The notes under the pieces were generated by a model, which worked only from the letters and a program-made list of their open reading frames with translations, was not told where the DNA came from and did not search any database. Shown one piece after another: positions 53,826 to 64,000 of a stretch of 64,000 nucleotides of DNA; position 1 is the first letter of the stretch, and each line of letters starts with the position of its first letter. This DNA is from Gibbula magus (lineage: Eukaryota; Mollusca; Gastropoda; Trochida; Trochidae): assembly GCA_936450465.1 (NCBI GenBank), contig OW388305.1:40314687-40378686 (forward strand), read 5' to 3'. Made by a program: the position numbers and the translations under genes.

Positions 53826-54115
53826 AGGGGCAGTTGCACGTTCTTTTCCGCTCAAATAAGTCGATGAAATTGATTTGAAAAATAATGTCACCAATAGTAA
53901 AACGCCCTTCTCTTTTCGGGAAATGAAGTTAAAACATTAGTGTATATGGTTCGGTAAAGTCATTGGAATCGTTTTTGTAATTCGAAATAATAAAATGTGT
54001 TCACATTTAAATGGCCGCCATGCATTATACACAACATTACGACGACGGATTATTGGTTTGAGTAAAAAGGTGTTTTACCCTCTAAAGTAAATTTAAATGA
54101 CATAAACTATCATTT
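53826..54115 (-). mobile_element. TTAA-flanked MITE, truncated, inverted
   Basis: AGGGGCAGTTGCACGTTCTT follows TTAA (53822-53825). The interior is the reverse complement of the 28599-28954 element (TTTTACCCTCTAAAGT, CATAAACTATCATTT). The far end is lost. Confidence 0.82.
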
Positions 54116-54499
54116 AAACTAATGTACATTTAAATGATACTTTCAGACAATTCCCTATGAGAAGGTACCATCAGATTGAATATTGCGTGTTAATTCACTG
54201 AAACTGAAGATGAATTTCACGTAATGCTCAAATATATTATATATATACATATGAAATGTATTAAATGAACTTTTGAGAAAAAGTGCCTAGTTATTTCAAG
54301 ATTATACAAACCAGATATATATAATTATATATTTATATACACCTAGAAATGTATGTGTTGCTCTTTTAGCCTCTCATAAATCACTAAGTAATTGGTTGTG
54401 TGCTTTTACTACATACATTTATATTATTATCTACTATTATCATACTAAGTATCTATCTACTGTATGTTCACACGTTAGACTGTAATAACACCCTTCTGC

Positions 54500-55320
54500 C
54501 TGTTACATTCTATTAAATAAGCCATATGTATAAAACGGAAACTGTAAATGCACACTTTGATATGTTTCACTCTCTATCTCGTGGTGGTAAATACATTTGT
54601 GTCGACGGTCATTCACAAAATAAGCAAAATCAAACGTGACTAGATCGTTTGACAGAGCCGTTACAAGAACCCAACCGCCTCCAACGTCAACGACATCGGC
54701 ATAACTGAGAGGAACCGCTATAAATAGTGGAAGATCACTGACAGGACACTTTCATAGGAATAAAAGAATTTCGGAGGACAATCTGTGGACACGGATCTCA
54801 AAGGGATTCCGTCAGACCATAGATGGGTGACAACCCAATTTAGCAACTAAGTCTAGGGAACGAATCGATAATTTGAATTTGATCAGATTGTTCGGAGGAT
54901 TACCGGAGAACCACTGAATGACTGAAACAGACCATTAGCTCGCAAAGGATCTTCACATCGGTCATTTTAGTTTAACCGACAATTATTAGAGATCCAGACA
55001 CATACACCTGTCGCGCAAAACTAAATTTATGTATTTATGAAAATGTCAATGAAATGTGATTACATGTGAACATAAAAACCCTTCTCTGCTGAAAGTATAC
55101 TTACCTCATACGTCTCTATATATGAACATGTGCACAGATGAACTATCTGATATACCTCGATGCTTCAGTACAACATGTACATGTTGCAGGGAAGAGATTC
55201 CGTTTCAGGAAGCGGGGCTTCTGTTTCTCCAGGTATTGTTTAACTACCGAGTACACTACACTGAAGCTAGAAATGATGTCCACGGTTTAAAGAAGATATC
55301 GCATATCATTCGGAAAGTAA
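54500..55320 (+). promoter_or_regulatory. possible TATA-type core promoter at about 54719
   Basis: CTATAAATAG at 54718-54727 is a consensus TATA box in a less AT-rich stretch, followed 20-25 bases later by ATCACTGACAGGACAC, which could act as an initiator. No convincing coding exon follows. The frame 55056-55325 has two Cys pairs (CTCC) but no known domain. A donor-like CTCCAG|GTATTG is near 55230. Chance occurrence cannot be excluded. Confidence 0.25.
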
Positions 55321-55324
55321 CATA

Positions 55325-55884
55325 AACTCACGTGCAAAAGAAACGTCGCCACATTTTGAAAACAGTATAAAATGACATATTGATGTCGGAGACAGTAGAT
55401 TTTGAATGTATTTGGTAGCCACATGTTTTGTAAAGAAGTATTCACAATTTCATACATCAGAGTATGCAATTTTTATTTTTAAATCTGTTCAAATAACCAT
55501 GGGGTGCTAAATCGTTTTTTAAAGATGTTTGTTATTTAAGTTTAAAACATTGAAAAAGTAGAAATTTAATTAAATAAAGATATCCTCGACATAAATAACC
55601 TTTTTTGATTTAAAATTGTTGACGCGTCATTACTGTAGGTCGTCACAAAACAAGCCAAAACTGGCTTTTTGAGGCTTCTATCTCGTCTAGTTAGGGAGAT
55701 TCCAAAACGACCATTTCTTAAAACTTGTGTTTGTCAGAGTTATGAATAGATAATGTTTTGAAAATTCATATTTAGTATTGTTGGGTTCTGAAGACCTGAT
55801 GTAATGCTGTTTCAGTCGCATTTATCGCCCGTCGATTGAAATATCTTGTTTTTTGTATCGGGACGTTTCTTTTGCACGTGAGTT
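55325..55884. mobile_element. mariner/Tc1-like MITE with TA flanks
   Basis: Left end AACTCACGTGCAAAAGAAAC, right end GTTTCTTTTGCACGTGAGTT, exact inverted repeats continuing into GTC. TA flanks at 55323-55324 and 55885-55886. 560 bp, no transposase. A partial relative is at 31325-31605. Confidence 0.93.
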
Positions 55885-56214
55885 TAGAAGAAAGAAGAAG
55901 GAAAATATTTTATTTCAGTCTCACACACATAAAAGTGTCCGGCCAAGATGACCTATGAGACACTAAAAATCATCATGATGCATATTATATAACATAAAAC
56001 TGAACAACTGGTTTAAGGTGAACATTGTTGCATTAGGGGGTGTTTTCCTTATTTCGTGGGTATCAAGTGATAATAACACATGACTGGTTAATGGACGGGA
56101 AACATAAGGGTCGGATCACTGGCAAGATCGCCATTTAGGTAGTGTCGCCTACACCCCATATGCCTACATCTAAAAGAAAGGCTCTACAATCTCAGACGTT
56201 ATTAATATCGGAGC

Positions 56215-56810
56215 TGGGATAAAACTAGGCGAAGTCATGTCACCACTATTATTCTCATTATTTTTGGAAGATCTAGAAGAGGAACTTAAGGAAAACACAG
56301 CCGATGGAATCATGCTTCATTACGTTAATCTGTTTTTAATCCTTTTGCTGACGACATTCGAAAAGGAGAATGCACACCAAGTACTTGCTGACAGTTGTTC
56401 CATGCCTTCGTTTCAAGTACCATGAACTATGGTTGTGAAGTTTGGGGAACAACATTCACTAATGAAATAGAACGTATTCACCTCAAATTCCTAAAACGAA
56501 TATTTAAAGTTCATTCAAAATCTACAAATGCCGCTGTCTACGGGGAATTGGGAACATATCCTTTATATATTAACCGCTGTGTCCGAGTAATAAAGTATTG
56601 GTTCAAAGTAAAATAATCATGTTTAAAATATGTTTTGATATTATGCTTGAATCTTGTTTGAGAGGAGTTAAAAACTGGGCGAAGTTTGTTAAATCTGTTC
56701 TATTTAAACATGGTTTTGGTTTCGTATAGATGTTTCCTGATAGTGTAGATGCCAGTTATTTTTGTAAAATATTTAAACAACGTTTGATTGATGAATTTGT
56801 ACAGAAATGG
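56215..56810 (+). pseudogene. LINE-A reverse transcriptase fragment (copy 2), catalytic box deleted
   Basis: The plus frame 56237-56425 begins MSPLLFSLFLEDLEEELKEN. Immediately after GCTGACGACATT it jumps to CGAAAAGGAGA, losing the segment that in copy 1 encodes the rest of FADDIVLL and the following 90 or so residues. The frame 56395-56616 then carries NYGCEVWGTTF and STNAAVYGELGTYPLYI. Confidence 0.88.
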
Positions 56811-57558
56811 AACAGTGATACGCTATCTAGGCATATAACTTGATGAACAGCTTTCGTTCTCGGACCACATCACCAACAAATGTAAGAAGGCAATGTACAT
56901 GTATGGTCTTCAAAAAATAAGAAACATAAGACATCTGACACAAGACGCATGTCATACCCTTGTACTCGGGACAGTTATTTCCCATCTAGACTATGCCAAT
57001 GCAATCTCCACAGGACTTCCAGATACTCAGATCCGGAAGTTACAACGGGTGCAGAATTTTGCTGCGAAGTTAGTTCTGCAGACCGACAAATACTCGAGCT
57101 TTACGACTGCCTTAAAGACACTACACTGGCTTCCGGTTCGGCTACGCATAAAGCATAAGGTGTTGACAATGATATTGAAATGCCTCAATGGACTCTCCCC
57201 GTTGTACCTCAGATCAATCTTAACACTGGCTGGGGACAGAAGGGAAAATATGAGATCAAACAGTCAATACATGAGGCTTAAGATACCATATGTACTAAGA
57301 AAAACCTTTGCGACCGCTCTTTCAACGTCCAGGGTTCTATTTGGTGGAACAACCTACCAAATGAGATCAAGAGAATCGACAAAGTAGACCAATTTAAAAC
57401 CTACCTGAAATCTCACCTGTTCTTACAGTTTTTACATGTATTTGTGACTTTGTGACTATTTTAATGTATGTACGTGTATATTTGTTGTTTTGTCATGTAC
57501 AGCGCTATTGAAGATTTTTTAAATATCAAAATTAGCGCTATATTAAATAAATAGTTTA
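56811..57558 (+). pseudogene. LINE-B (L2/CR1-like) ORF C-terminus and 3' end (copy 2)
   Basis: Frame 56893-57387 (164 codons) is better preserved than copy 1, lacking its internal stop: LVLGTVISHLDYANAIST, TLHWLPVRLRIKHKV, LNGLSPLYLRSILTL. It shifts frame near 57312 (GCGACCGC against GCCAACCGC). 3' end GCGCTATATTAAATAAATAG. Confidence 0.87.
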
Positions 57559-58136
57559 TAGTTTATAGTTTTAATTAATCTGATGTTTTCATATTGGTAT
57601 CTGATTATTGAGTTTGTTTTGACTGTTTATCATGGATTACTGTTTTTATGTTTTGACTGTTCATACATGATTAATGTTATAATCCCCTTTGATCATATCA
57701 TCGGTGTATCATAGTTGGTGATACTGTTTCATTTTACTTTGATCCACGAAATAGGTGTCACAATGTTTACAGGATCATCTCATCTCAAATTAAGGAATAG
57801 GTTTATGTTAACAATTTTAAGTTTGTGCCTCAGTCTGAAAATGATACATCTTCAAAAGACTAGTTCGCTAGTTCACAAGGGGAAGAAGAACAAAATTAGT
57901 TCATTAACAAATACATTGTCATCATTGTGAAAATCAAAGTTAATTAAAGTCATTTGTTCTTAAGTTATTCTGTCTTTGTTATCTTGTTGGAAGAGTTCAT
58001 TATTATCTTAAGGGATCAGGGTGCCAGTGTGATGTGCATTCATCGATAATTTGTTTTGATAGTGGTGTAGACGATACGAGGACAGGCCGTGTGCGCCATC
58101 TCTTGAAGACATTTAACACATTTTAAAACATGATGG

Positions 58137-58808
58137 CATGATGGCAAGAGAGATTTTTGGAGAGAAATCGGGAAACTGGGCATCGGTAACGACAGAAAAA
58201 CATGCATACCCATGGAAGTTCTGAATTCAAATGGTGTCCTCACTACAGACATTGAAGAAGTTCTGCAACAATGGAAACAGGACTATGATAATTTGTTTAA
58301 TGAGAAATTGGACACAGACGACTCTGCCAACATTCAGCAGATACAATCACGTGCCATGGAAAACAGTGTAAGTGAACGTGAAATTGAGGACGAACCGTCA
58401 TCTCTTAACGGATCAATCACACTTGAAGAAGTGAGAACAGCAGTAAACCATGCTAGAACCAATAAGGCAGTGGGCATCGAAGAGATACCAACGGAAGCCC
58501 TAAAAAACCCGAACTGTGTTAAACTGTTGCATAACATATTCACTTTCTGTTTCGAAAATAGAACCATCCCAAACCAGTGGAGACATGGAATCATACACCC
58601 AATCGTCAAACCAGGCAGTACAGACTTACGAAAACCATCAACATTTAGAGATATTACCCTTATATCTGTGCCATGTAAACTGTGGCAACTGTTTGCGAAC
58701 TTTATGAACTGGCTCGAACGTACTAAAAAAACAGAAGGGTGCTCCAGAACGTTGGACATGTCAAATGTTCTCTCCGTTTTGAAATTGGACGAAGTACAAA
58801 GATACTAA
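58137..58808 (+). pseudogene. chimeric frame: LINE-A linker and fingers fused to DNA-transposon sequence
   Basis: Open from about 58137, with a Met at 58212. It reads RDFWREIGKLGIGNDRK, then ITLEEVRTAVNHARTNKAVG, then NQWRHGIIHPIVKPGSTDL and ITLISVPCKLW, the linker and fingers of a LINE RT. From about residue 158 (base 58684) the remaining 40 or so residues come from the terminal-inverted-repeat transposon of 45783-47100. No palm or catalytic motif is present, so it cannot polymerise. The homologous region in copy 1 is broken by indels. Confidence 0.82.
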
Positions 58809-59205
58809 AAACGGGATTGTCGTACTTCGACCGGAACTGACGTACTTCCAACGAAATTACTATACTTCGATCTTACTAAGGACGAGTGAGGACGTTCTGC
58901 AGTCGGAAAATCAATTGTAATACGTTCGGGCACAGTTTCCACCCCGTCCACACACAGATGTAACTCGACCACAGTTCGCCCATTTCAGTTGCTATTTCAT
59001 GCAAATTTGTTTGAAATAAAATTAATTGTTCATAAGAAGTTGCTATTACGTTCCTACACAGTTCTTAAAATTCAAAATAGGTCTTCGTTACGTTCTATTC
59101 GTTCTTAGTACGTTTGAGAAATTCTCACACAGTTTTCACTTCTTTTGCAGTACGCTATGAAGGGTCGGGTATGAATAAGTGCGTTTTGATACGTTCATCA
59201 TTTGG
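58685..59205 (+). mobile_element. 5' part of the DNA transposon (copy 2)
   Basis: Matches 45888-46395, from CAACTGTTTGCGAACTTTAT through CACAGTTTCCACC to the TTTGG near 59205. It lacks both terminal inverted repeats. Confidence 0.8.
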
Positions 59206-60595
59206 TATACATGTAGCTAGCAACTGTAAACATTTTGGGCAATAAGAAAAGGGGTCATTTGGTTTAAACACGTTTCATTCATGATGAAACGGTTTGGGAA
59301 CACGTTATCCCCCTTAGAATTTCCTCTCCAAGGGGAAGACGGTAACGGCAACTTTTTGGGAAAAGAAATAGATTTTCCATGGTCAATCGTTTTCGTCAAC
59401 ACTATTCCATTGATGATTTAAACTTTTAACATTGAAACGGAATTCGGAAATAACAACGGGAAAGAACGTGCTGGATATGTGCAGAAATTGGGGCAGGACA
59501 TTTGAGTTACTTAATGTAGTAATGTTATCAACTGTTTTCATTTTCTGATATTCACTTTCATTTAGATGTCCATGGCTTGATATTACAATATTAAATGACT
59601 CAAGTGATAACAAACCTTTGTTATTTCTAAAAAGTATTAAAGTATCCAGTTTTGTTTTCAACTTCATGTTGACAGTTGGTTACTCTTGATATCAGCTTTC
59701 AGCATATTCATTGTGATTTAGATGTCCATGACTTAATATCATATATCTCAAGTGAGACCAGATTTTGTGATTTCTAAAATGTATATAACTCATGATCAGC
59801 TTGTTCATAAGTGACAGCATAGTCAGTACAGTATTATCATTATTTATTCTGTACCTTTTTATGAAAAAGGTTCAAGGTATTACTTTTGTTATGCATACAA
59901 GTTTATTTCATTTAAACATTGTTTTTGTTGTAAGGTTTGTTTATTGTTGGAATGCAATATCATTGATTAGAATCAAGCTATAAGTATCGTGATACATATC
60001 CTATCGCCACCCTTGTATCGGGATCCGTATCGTATCGCAACTTAGGTAAGCAATTTAAAAAAAAATATTGTTGGGACCAAACTTTTAGTATCGTGAGTTA
60101 TCATATCGCAGACTTAATGCCAATACCATCCCTAGTAATAATAGTTTTTTTATTTATTTTATTAATTCATTAAAATTATCCATCTCATTTACAGTTGGCA
60201 AAGTATAATTTGACATTAATTAGTTGTTAAATGAACAAATGTTTTTCTTTCAAATTTCTGCTTGTGCTCGTCTTGTATACGCATCCTCGATTATGGTTGT
60301 ATAAGATAAACCTTACATAATTCCAGGAAATGTTTCCTTTTGTTTAATGTATTTGAATAAATTTTCAACACCCTTTAATGGAAATAAAACATAAATTATC
60401 TTCCTTCTCAGTTAACCATCTTTTAAACTATAAGTATATCGTAACTCTTTAATTGCATATTTGTCACCCAAAACTATAAACATCAACACTAGACTCAAAT
60501 TGGACTCACAACTATCTGCAGATATACAGTTGATAAACATATGGTAAATCATATCATTACTGTTGACGCGTTTATGATAAACTTCACATAATGAC
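59206..60595 (+). other. duplicated noncoding stretch
   Basis: Collinear with 16936-18255. Includes the GTATCGTGATAC-rich patch at 59984-60122. Short frames are not conserved as coding sequence between copies. Confidence 0.55.
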
Positions 60596-60929
60596 CTACT
60601 TTTGCTTAAGGAACTGTGTTAAACGAAATGTCTCCGGTTTCATCTTAAAAATGACACACATTGTCCCCGTTTGCATTTGTGAAACTAAACATGCACACAT
60701 ATCATAGGAGAATAGATTCTCATGTTTTGGATGACAGTTCGACGGCAAAAGATACACACCAACGCATATTTCCTCAAATTTAGGCCAAAGTGAAAACACT
60801 TATTCACACCCAGTTTGTTTCCATATAGACAATATTAATACACAATTAGTGTACACATACGTACTTATCGTAGTCAATGGATTTTCAGGCTCAGTATGAC
60901 CGTCAGATTGCAAATATATATTCACAAGA

Positions 60930-61130
60930 TTTAATTAGATTACAGTTCCATCTAATAAGATGATAGTTTGATCTAATTAAATGATAGTTTCATATATAAT
61001 GAGATGATAGTTTCATCCAATTAGATGATAGTTTGATCTAATAAATGATCGTTTGAACTAATAAGATGATAGTTTGATCTAAGTATATGATAGTTTGATG
61101 AAATTAGATGATAGTTTCATCTAATAAGAC
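60930..61130 (+). repeat. 21-bp satellite, left part, copy 2
   Basis: Units of the GATGATAGTTTCATCTAATTA satellite, interrupted at 61130 by the LINE-D insertion and resuming at 62898. Confidence 0.9.
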
Positions 61131-62897
61131 AACTTCAACTTTCAACTTTCTTTATTTCTCCATCAACCACCCAGCGGTGGTACAAGAGTACACATTCATC
61201 AAATTACATATATACGTATACAATCACAAGATGGGGCATAATTAACATTTAAAGTGTGTAAGTATACACTTAATAAAAACTGATAATTTTTTCAATACTG
61301 ATGTTTTCTTTGAGCACATTAAAGTTTTAAAGGTAATAAGATTTCTCCATTTAAGATATTCTGCAGGAATATATTTTTGTCTAGCATCATCAAAGTAATT
61401 ACATCTCAATAAGTAATGTAGTTCATCCGCTATTGCTGGAGTGTCGCACAACTTACATGTTCTGTTTTCCCTTGTAATGCCCTCCCAGCGGCCAGTCGCA
61501 ATAGGTAGAAAGTGATTGGTAGTTCTAAATTTCATTATTGGAATATAAACATTTGTTGGAAGAAAGAAATAACGTTCAAATATTATGGAATCTTTTATGA
61601 TCTTATAATATAGTGCTTTTGGGCTATTATTTATAGATGAAAACCAACTCTGAATAAAGTGATCTTTTAAGACAAATTCTACCTTTGAGGCCAGCCATTC
61701 GGTGTTAAAAGATTGTTGAAAACATTGCTTAAGCCTAGGTGGTTTAACGTGTCTTCGACAAAGTTTAGCCACTTGTCATTATAATCATAGAGTTGCTTTT
61801 TGACAGAAACAAAGTTGTACAAGATGTGGGAAAGTTTAACATTTGTTATTTTAGGTACAGCTAGAGTGTGCCAATATTTAACCAATCGCTTTATGATTTT
61901 GATTCGGAGAGGGTACCTTCCCAACTCTCCATATACCATGTAGTTTGGCGTAGATACTTTAAGATTACAAATCAGCTTTAAAAACTTCAAATTAACTTTT
62001 TCAACGATTTCCAATTATTCATGACCCCATGTCTCACAACCATAACATAGAATAGGGACAATCATAGTATCAACTGCCCGGACTAAACAGTCAATAGGAA
62101 GGTTAATGTTTCTAGCTCGTTTCAAAAGAGAAAACATAGCCTTAGTTCCTGATTCAATTAAAGTTTTGATGGCGTCTACAAATCTTCCAGATCTATGTAG
62201 TTTTAAACCAAGATATATTTAATAATCGACAATTTCAAGAGGTTGATTTCCAAAGTAGAATATATGTTTACTTTTAGAAGGTATCCCCCGCCAAATATAA
62301 TAATTTTGGTTTTAGATAATATTAACAGCAAGGTTCCATTGCAAACAATACAAACGAAAATAATTCAATGATTTCTGTAGCCCATTTGGACTTTCGCTAA
62401 TAGGTACTGCGTCGTCTGCATACAAAAGAAAAACAAAGTGTAAAACAACGTTTTACATCAAAACAATCGACATGAACACCCTCACAGTTATCGTTCGACA
62501 TGTGTGACTCAAGATCATTTAAAAACAATGAAAACAATAGTGGAGAAAGGTTTTCACCTTGTCTAACACCGCACTCACTCGAAAAGTAATCTGAGTAATT
62601 ATTATTTACATACACGCATGTTTTTATATTCTTTGTATTAAGTTGAAGAAGCGACCATGTACACCTTTCTTCAAAAGCTTATGCCACAAGCCAAGTCTCC
62701 AGACATTGTCAAAGGCTTTAGAGAAGTCGATGAAAGCACAGTACAGTTGTTTGTTACATTTCTTGAGTAAATTCGTCAACAAAACAAAATATTATCGATT
62801 GTAGAAAACCCTTTGCGGAATCAAGCCTGTACATTACTTAGTATACTGTTATTGACTATAAATTTCGTCAATCTTGTATGCAGTATAGCAGTGAACA
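61131..62897 (-). pseudogene. LINE-D, 1767-bp 5'-truncated insertion in the satellite
   Basis: A minus-strand ORF2 3' part. Frame 62615-62397 has CGVRQGENLSPLLFSLFLND, then a frameshift just before the catalytic box. YADD is encoded at 62422-62411 in the neighbouring frame. Frame 62014-61679 has VYGELGRYPLRI. Frame 61772-61242 (176 codons) has GRWEGITRENRTC, then a knuckle with CKLCDTPAIADELHYLLRC. The element 3' end at 61131 reads AAGAAAGTTGAAAGTTGAAG, a short tandem tail. The first segmental copy has the uninterrupted site (AAGACGATGG), which fixes both ends. No target duplication is evident beyond 0-2 bases. Confidence 0.92.
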
Positions 62898-63235
62898 GAT
62901 GGTTTCATTTAATTCAATGATAGGTCATCTATATAAATGATAGTTCCATCTAATTAAGTGACAGTTCCATCTAATTAAATGATAGTTTCATCTAATTAGA
63001 TGATAGTTTCATCTTCTGATATGATAGTTTCATCTTCTGATATGATAGTTTCATCTTCTGATATGATAGTTTCATCTTCTGATGTGATAGTTCTTTCTAA
63101 TTAAATGACAGTTTCATCTTATTAAATGATAATTTTATCAAATTATATGATAGTTTCATGTTACTAAATGATCGTTTCATCAAATTAGATGATACTTTCT
63201 TTTAATTAGATGATAATTCATTCAGGTCTGAGGCC
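62898..63235 (+). repeat. 21-bp satellite, right part, copy 2
   Basis: Contains four consecutive near-identical units of GATAGTTTCATCTTCTGATAT (63000-63080), a local homogenisation absent from copy 1. Confidence 0.92.
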
Positions 63236-64000
63236 GAGGTCTTCAGTCCAGGCGAGGTTGGAGATATATACATTATGTTGTTTGGGGTCACATATTGCAA
63301 ACGTTATAAATGGTGTTACTTTATCGAGAAGAACCGACTGTTACCGAAAACTACGTATACCATTTTGATGATAGTAGACTTAACATATTGAAGGTAAAAG
63401 TAGTGATTTCTGATCGAAAACCGGACAATGCACAGCGTGTGGCGCGCGTCAATGAGTCAAACGTTATTTTGAAATCTTATTTATAACAGACAATAAGACA
63501 AATTTGAATTGATAATGTTTAATAGGTCATATAACTACTGTGCATGTAAATGGGACCTGCAGTTTCGGATTCTGCACATGCATACTAATGTTACTCAATT
63601 TTAATTGGAAACTAGTAATTATGATATATTTGGCGATTGGGGATAAATATGCAAGCTGAGTGATGTATTTGTATTGTAGACAGCACATGTGGTGAGTTGA
63701 AACATATTAAAGCCAAATAACAGTTTATGAAACACAATGGATGCACCTTTAAGTTTTACTTTGTTATAGGACTTGAGAATTATGATACCTCCAAAACATA
63801 AAACACGTAACATAAAACTAAACATAAAAAACACAAACAAACAATATCTTCTGTACTCTTGTGAAACAAATACAGTTTCACTAGCCAGATGTAAGTTTGT
63901 TCAGTTGTAGCTCTGAGCACAAAAATCATAACAACATTTGCAAGAGACCGAGTCCTCTAAATGTGACAAATTCAATATACAATCACAAAGGCATATACTA
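63236..64000 (+). other. terminal unit of the segmental duplication (copy 2), no gene
   Basis: Homologous to the 608-bp unit and to 20600-20930 of copy 1. The 85-codon frame seen in copy 1 is broken here by an early stop near 63600. Confidence 0.7.

Larger units (their letters stand above)
55892..64000 (+). repeat. segmental duplication, copy 2 (runs off the window end)
   Basis: Collinear with 13465-20930. The last window bases (GCATATACTA) still match the first copy at 20921-20930, so the true end is not visible. Differences include a 292-bp deletion in the LINE-A palm near 56357, a 1767-bp LINE insertion at 61131-62897, reduction of the 215-bp array, and a single rather than duplicated 608-bp unit. 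Confidence 0.92.

Overview
This is AT-rich nuclear DNA from an invertebrate, most likely a gastropod mollusc and plausibly an abalone. The clue is a tRNA-derived SINE whose 3' end reads GGCGTTAAAC followed by an (ACTC)n tail, a pattern I associate with gastropod genomes from memory and have not searched. There are no bacterial operons, CRISPR arrays, rRNA genes or free-standing tRNA genes. Most open frames are relics of transposable elements or chance frames in repeats.

One host gene can be assembled by hand. It lies on the minus strand with coding exons at 52296-52257, 48973-48896, 43900-43712, 42590-42522, 41409-41076, 33436-33361 and 32762-32250. All junctions are GT-AG and every codon phase agrees, giving a 1299-base CDS for 432 residues. 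The product looks like a type II membrane protein of the DUF1647-like family, probably a Golgi-lumen glycosyltransferase-like enzyme. Its last two exons were duplicated. The copy nearer exon 5 (40696-40644 and 40274-39763) is broken by a 23-bp deletion, a stop and a 1-bp deletion, so only the distal pair is intact. Intron 1 holds a 65-bp satellite of about 20 units with a 7-unit higher-order period, plus a 1.5 kb terminal-inverted-repeat element.

The rest is layered repeats. From 1 to 13 kb there is the 3' half of an RNase H-bearing LINE with poly-C tracts, several LINE relics, a SINE nested in a LINE with an 11-bp target duplication, a 122-bp near-perfect palindrome and a 1.07 kb inverted-repeat element with an 8-bp target duplication. 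From 13465 to 20930 runs a compound segment (LINE pieces, part of a DNA transposon, a 215-bp tandem array, a 21-bp palindromic satellite and a 608-bp tandem duplication). It recurs in the same orientation from 55892 to the window end, about 42 kb away, where it carries an extra 1767-bp LINE insertion with a clean empty site in the first copy. From 21 to 31 kb there is another minus-strand LINE, TTAA-flanked MITEs, fold-back elements and one candidate exon of a type II membrane protein at 27641-27969. An RTE-type LINE relic (34430-36950) sits inside intron 5 of the host gene.

The likely history is an ordinary host gene whose introns and flanks have absorbed LINEs, SINEs, MITEs and satellites, with recombination between those repeats producing local and segmental duplications. 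Superfamily names for the mobile elements are inferred from termini and motifs and were not checked by any search.
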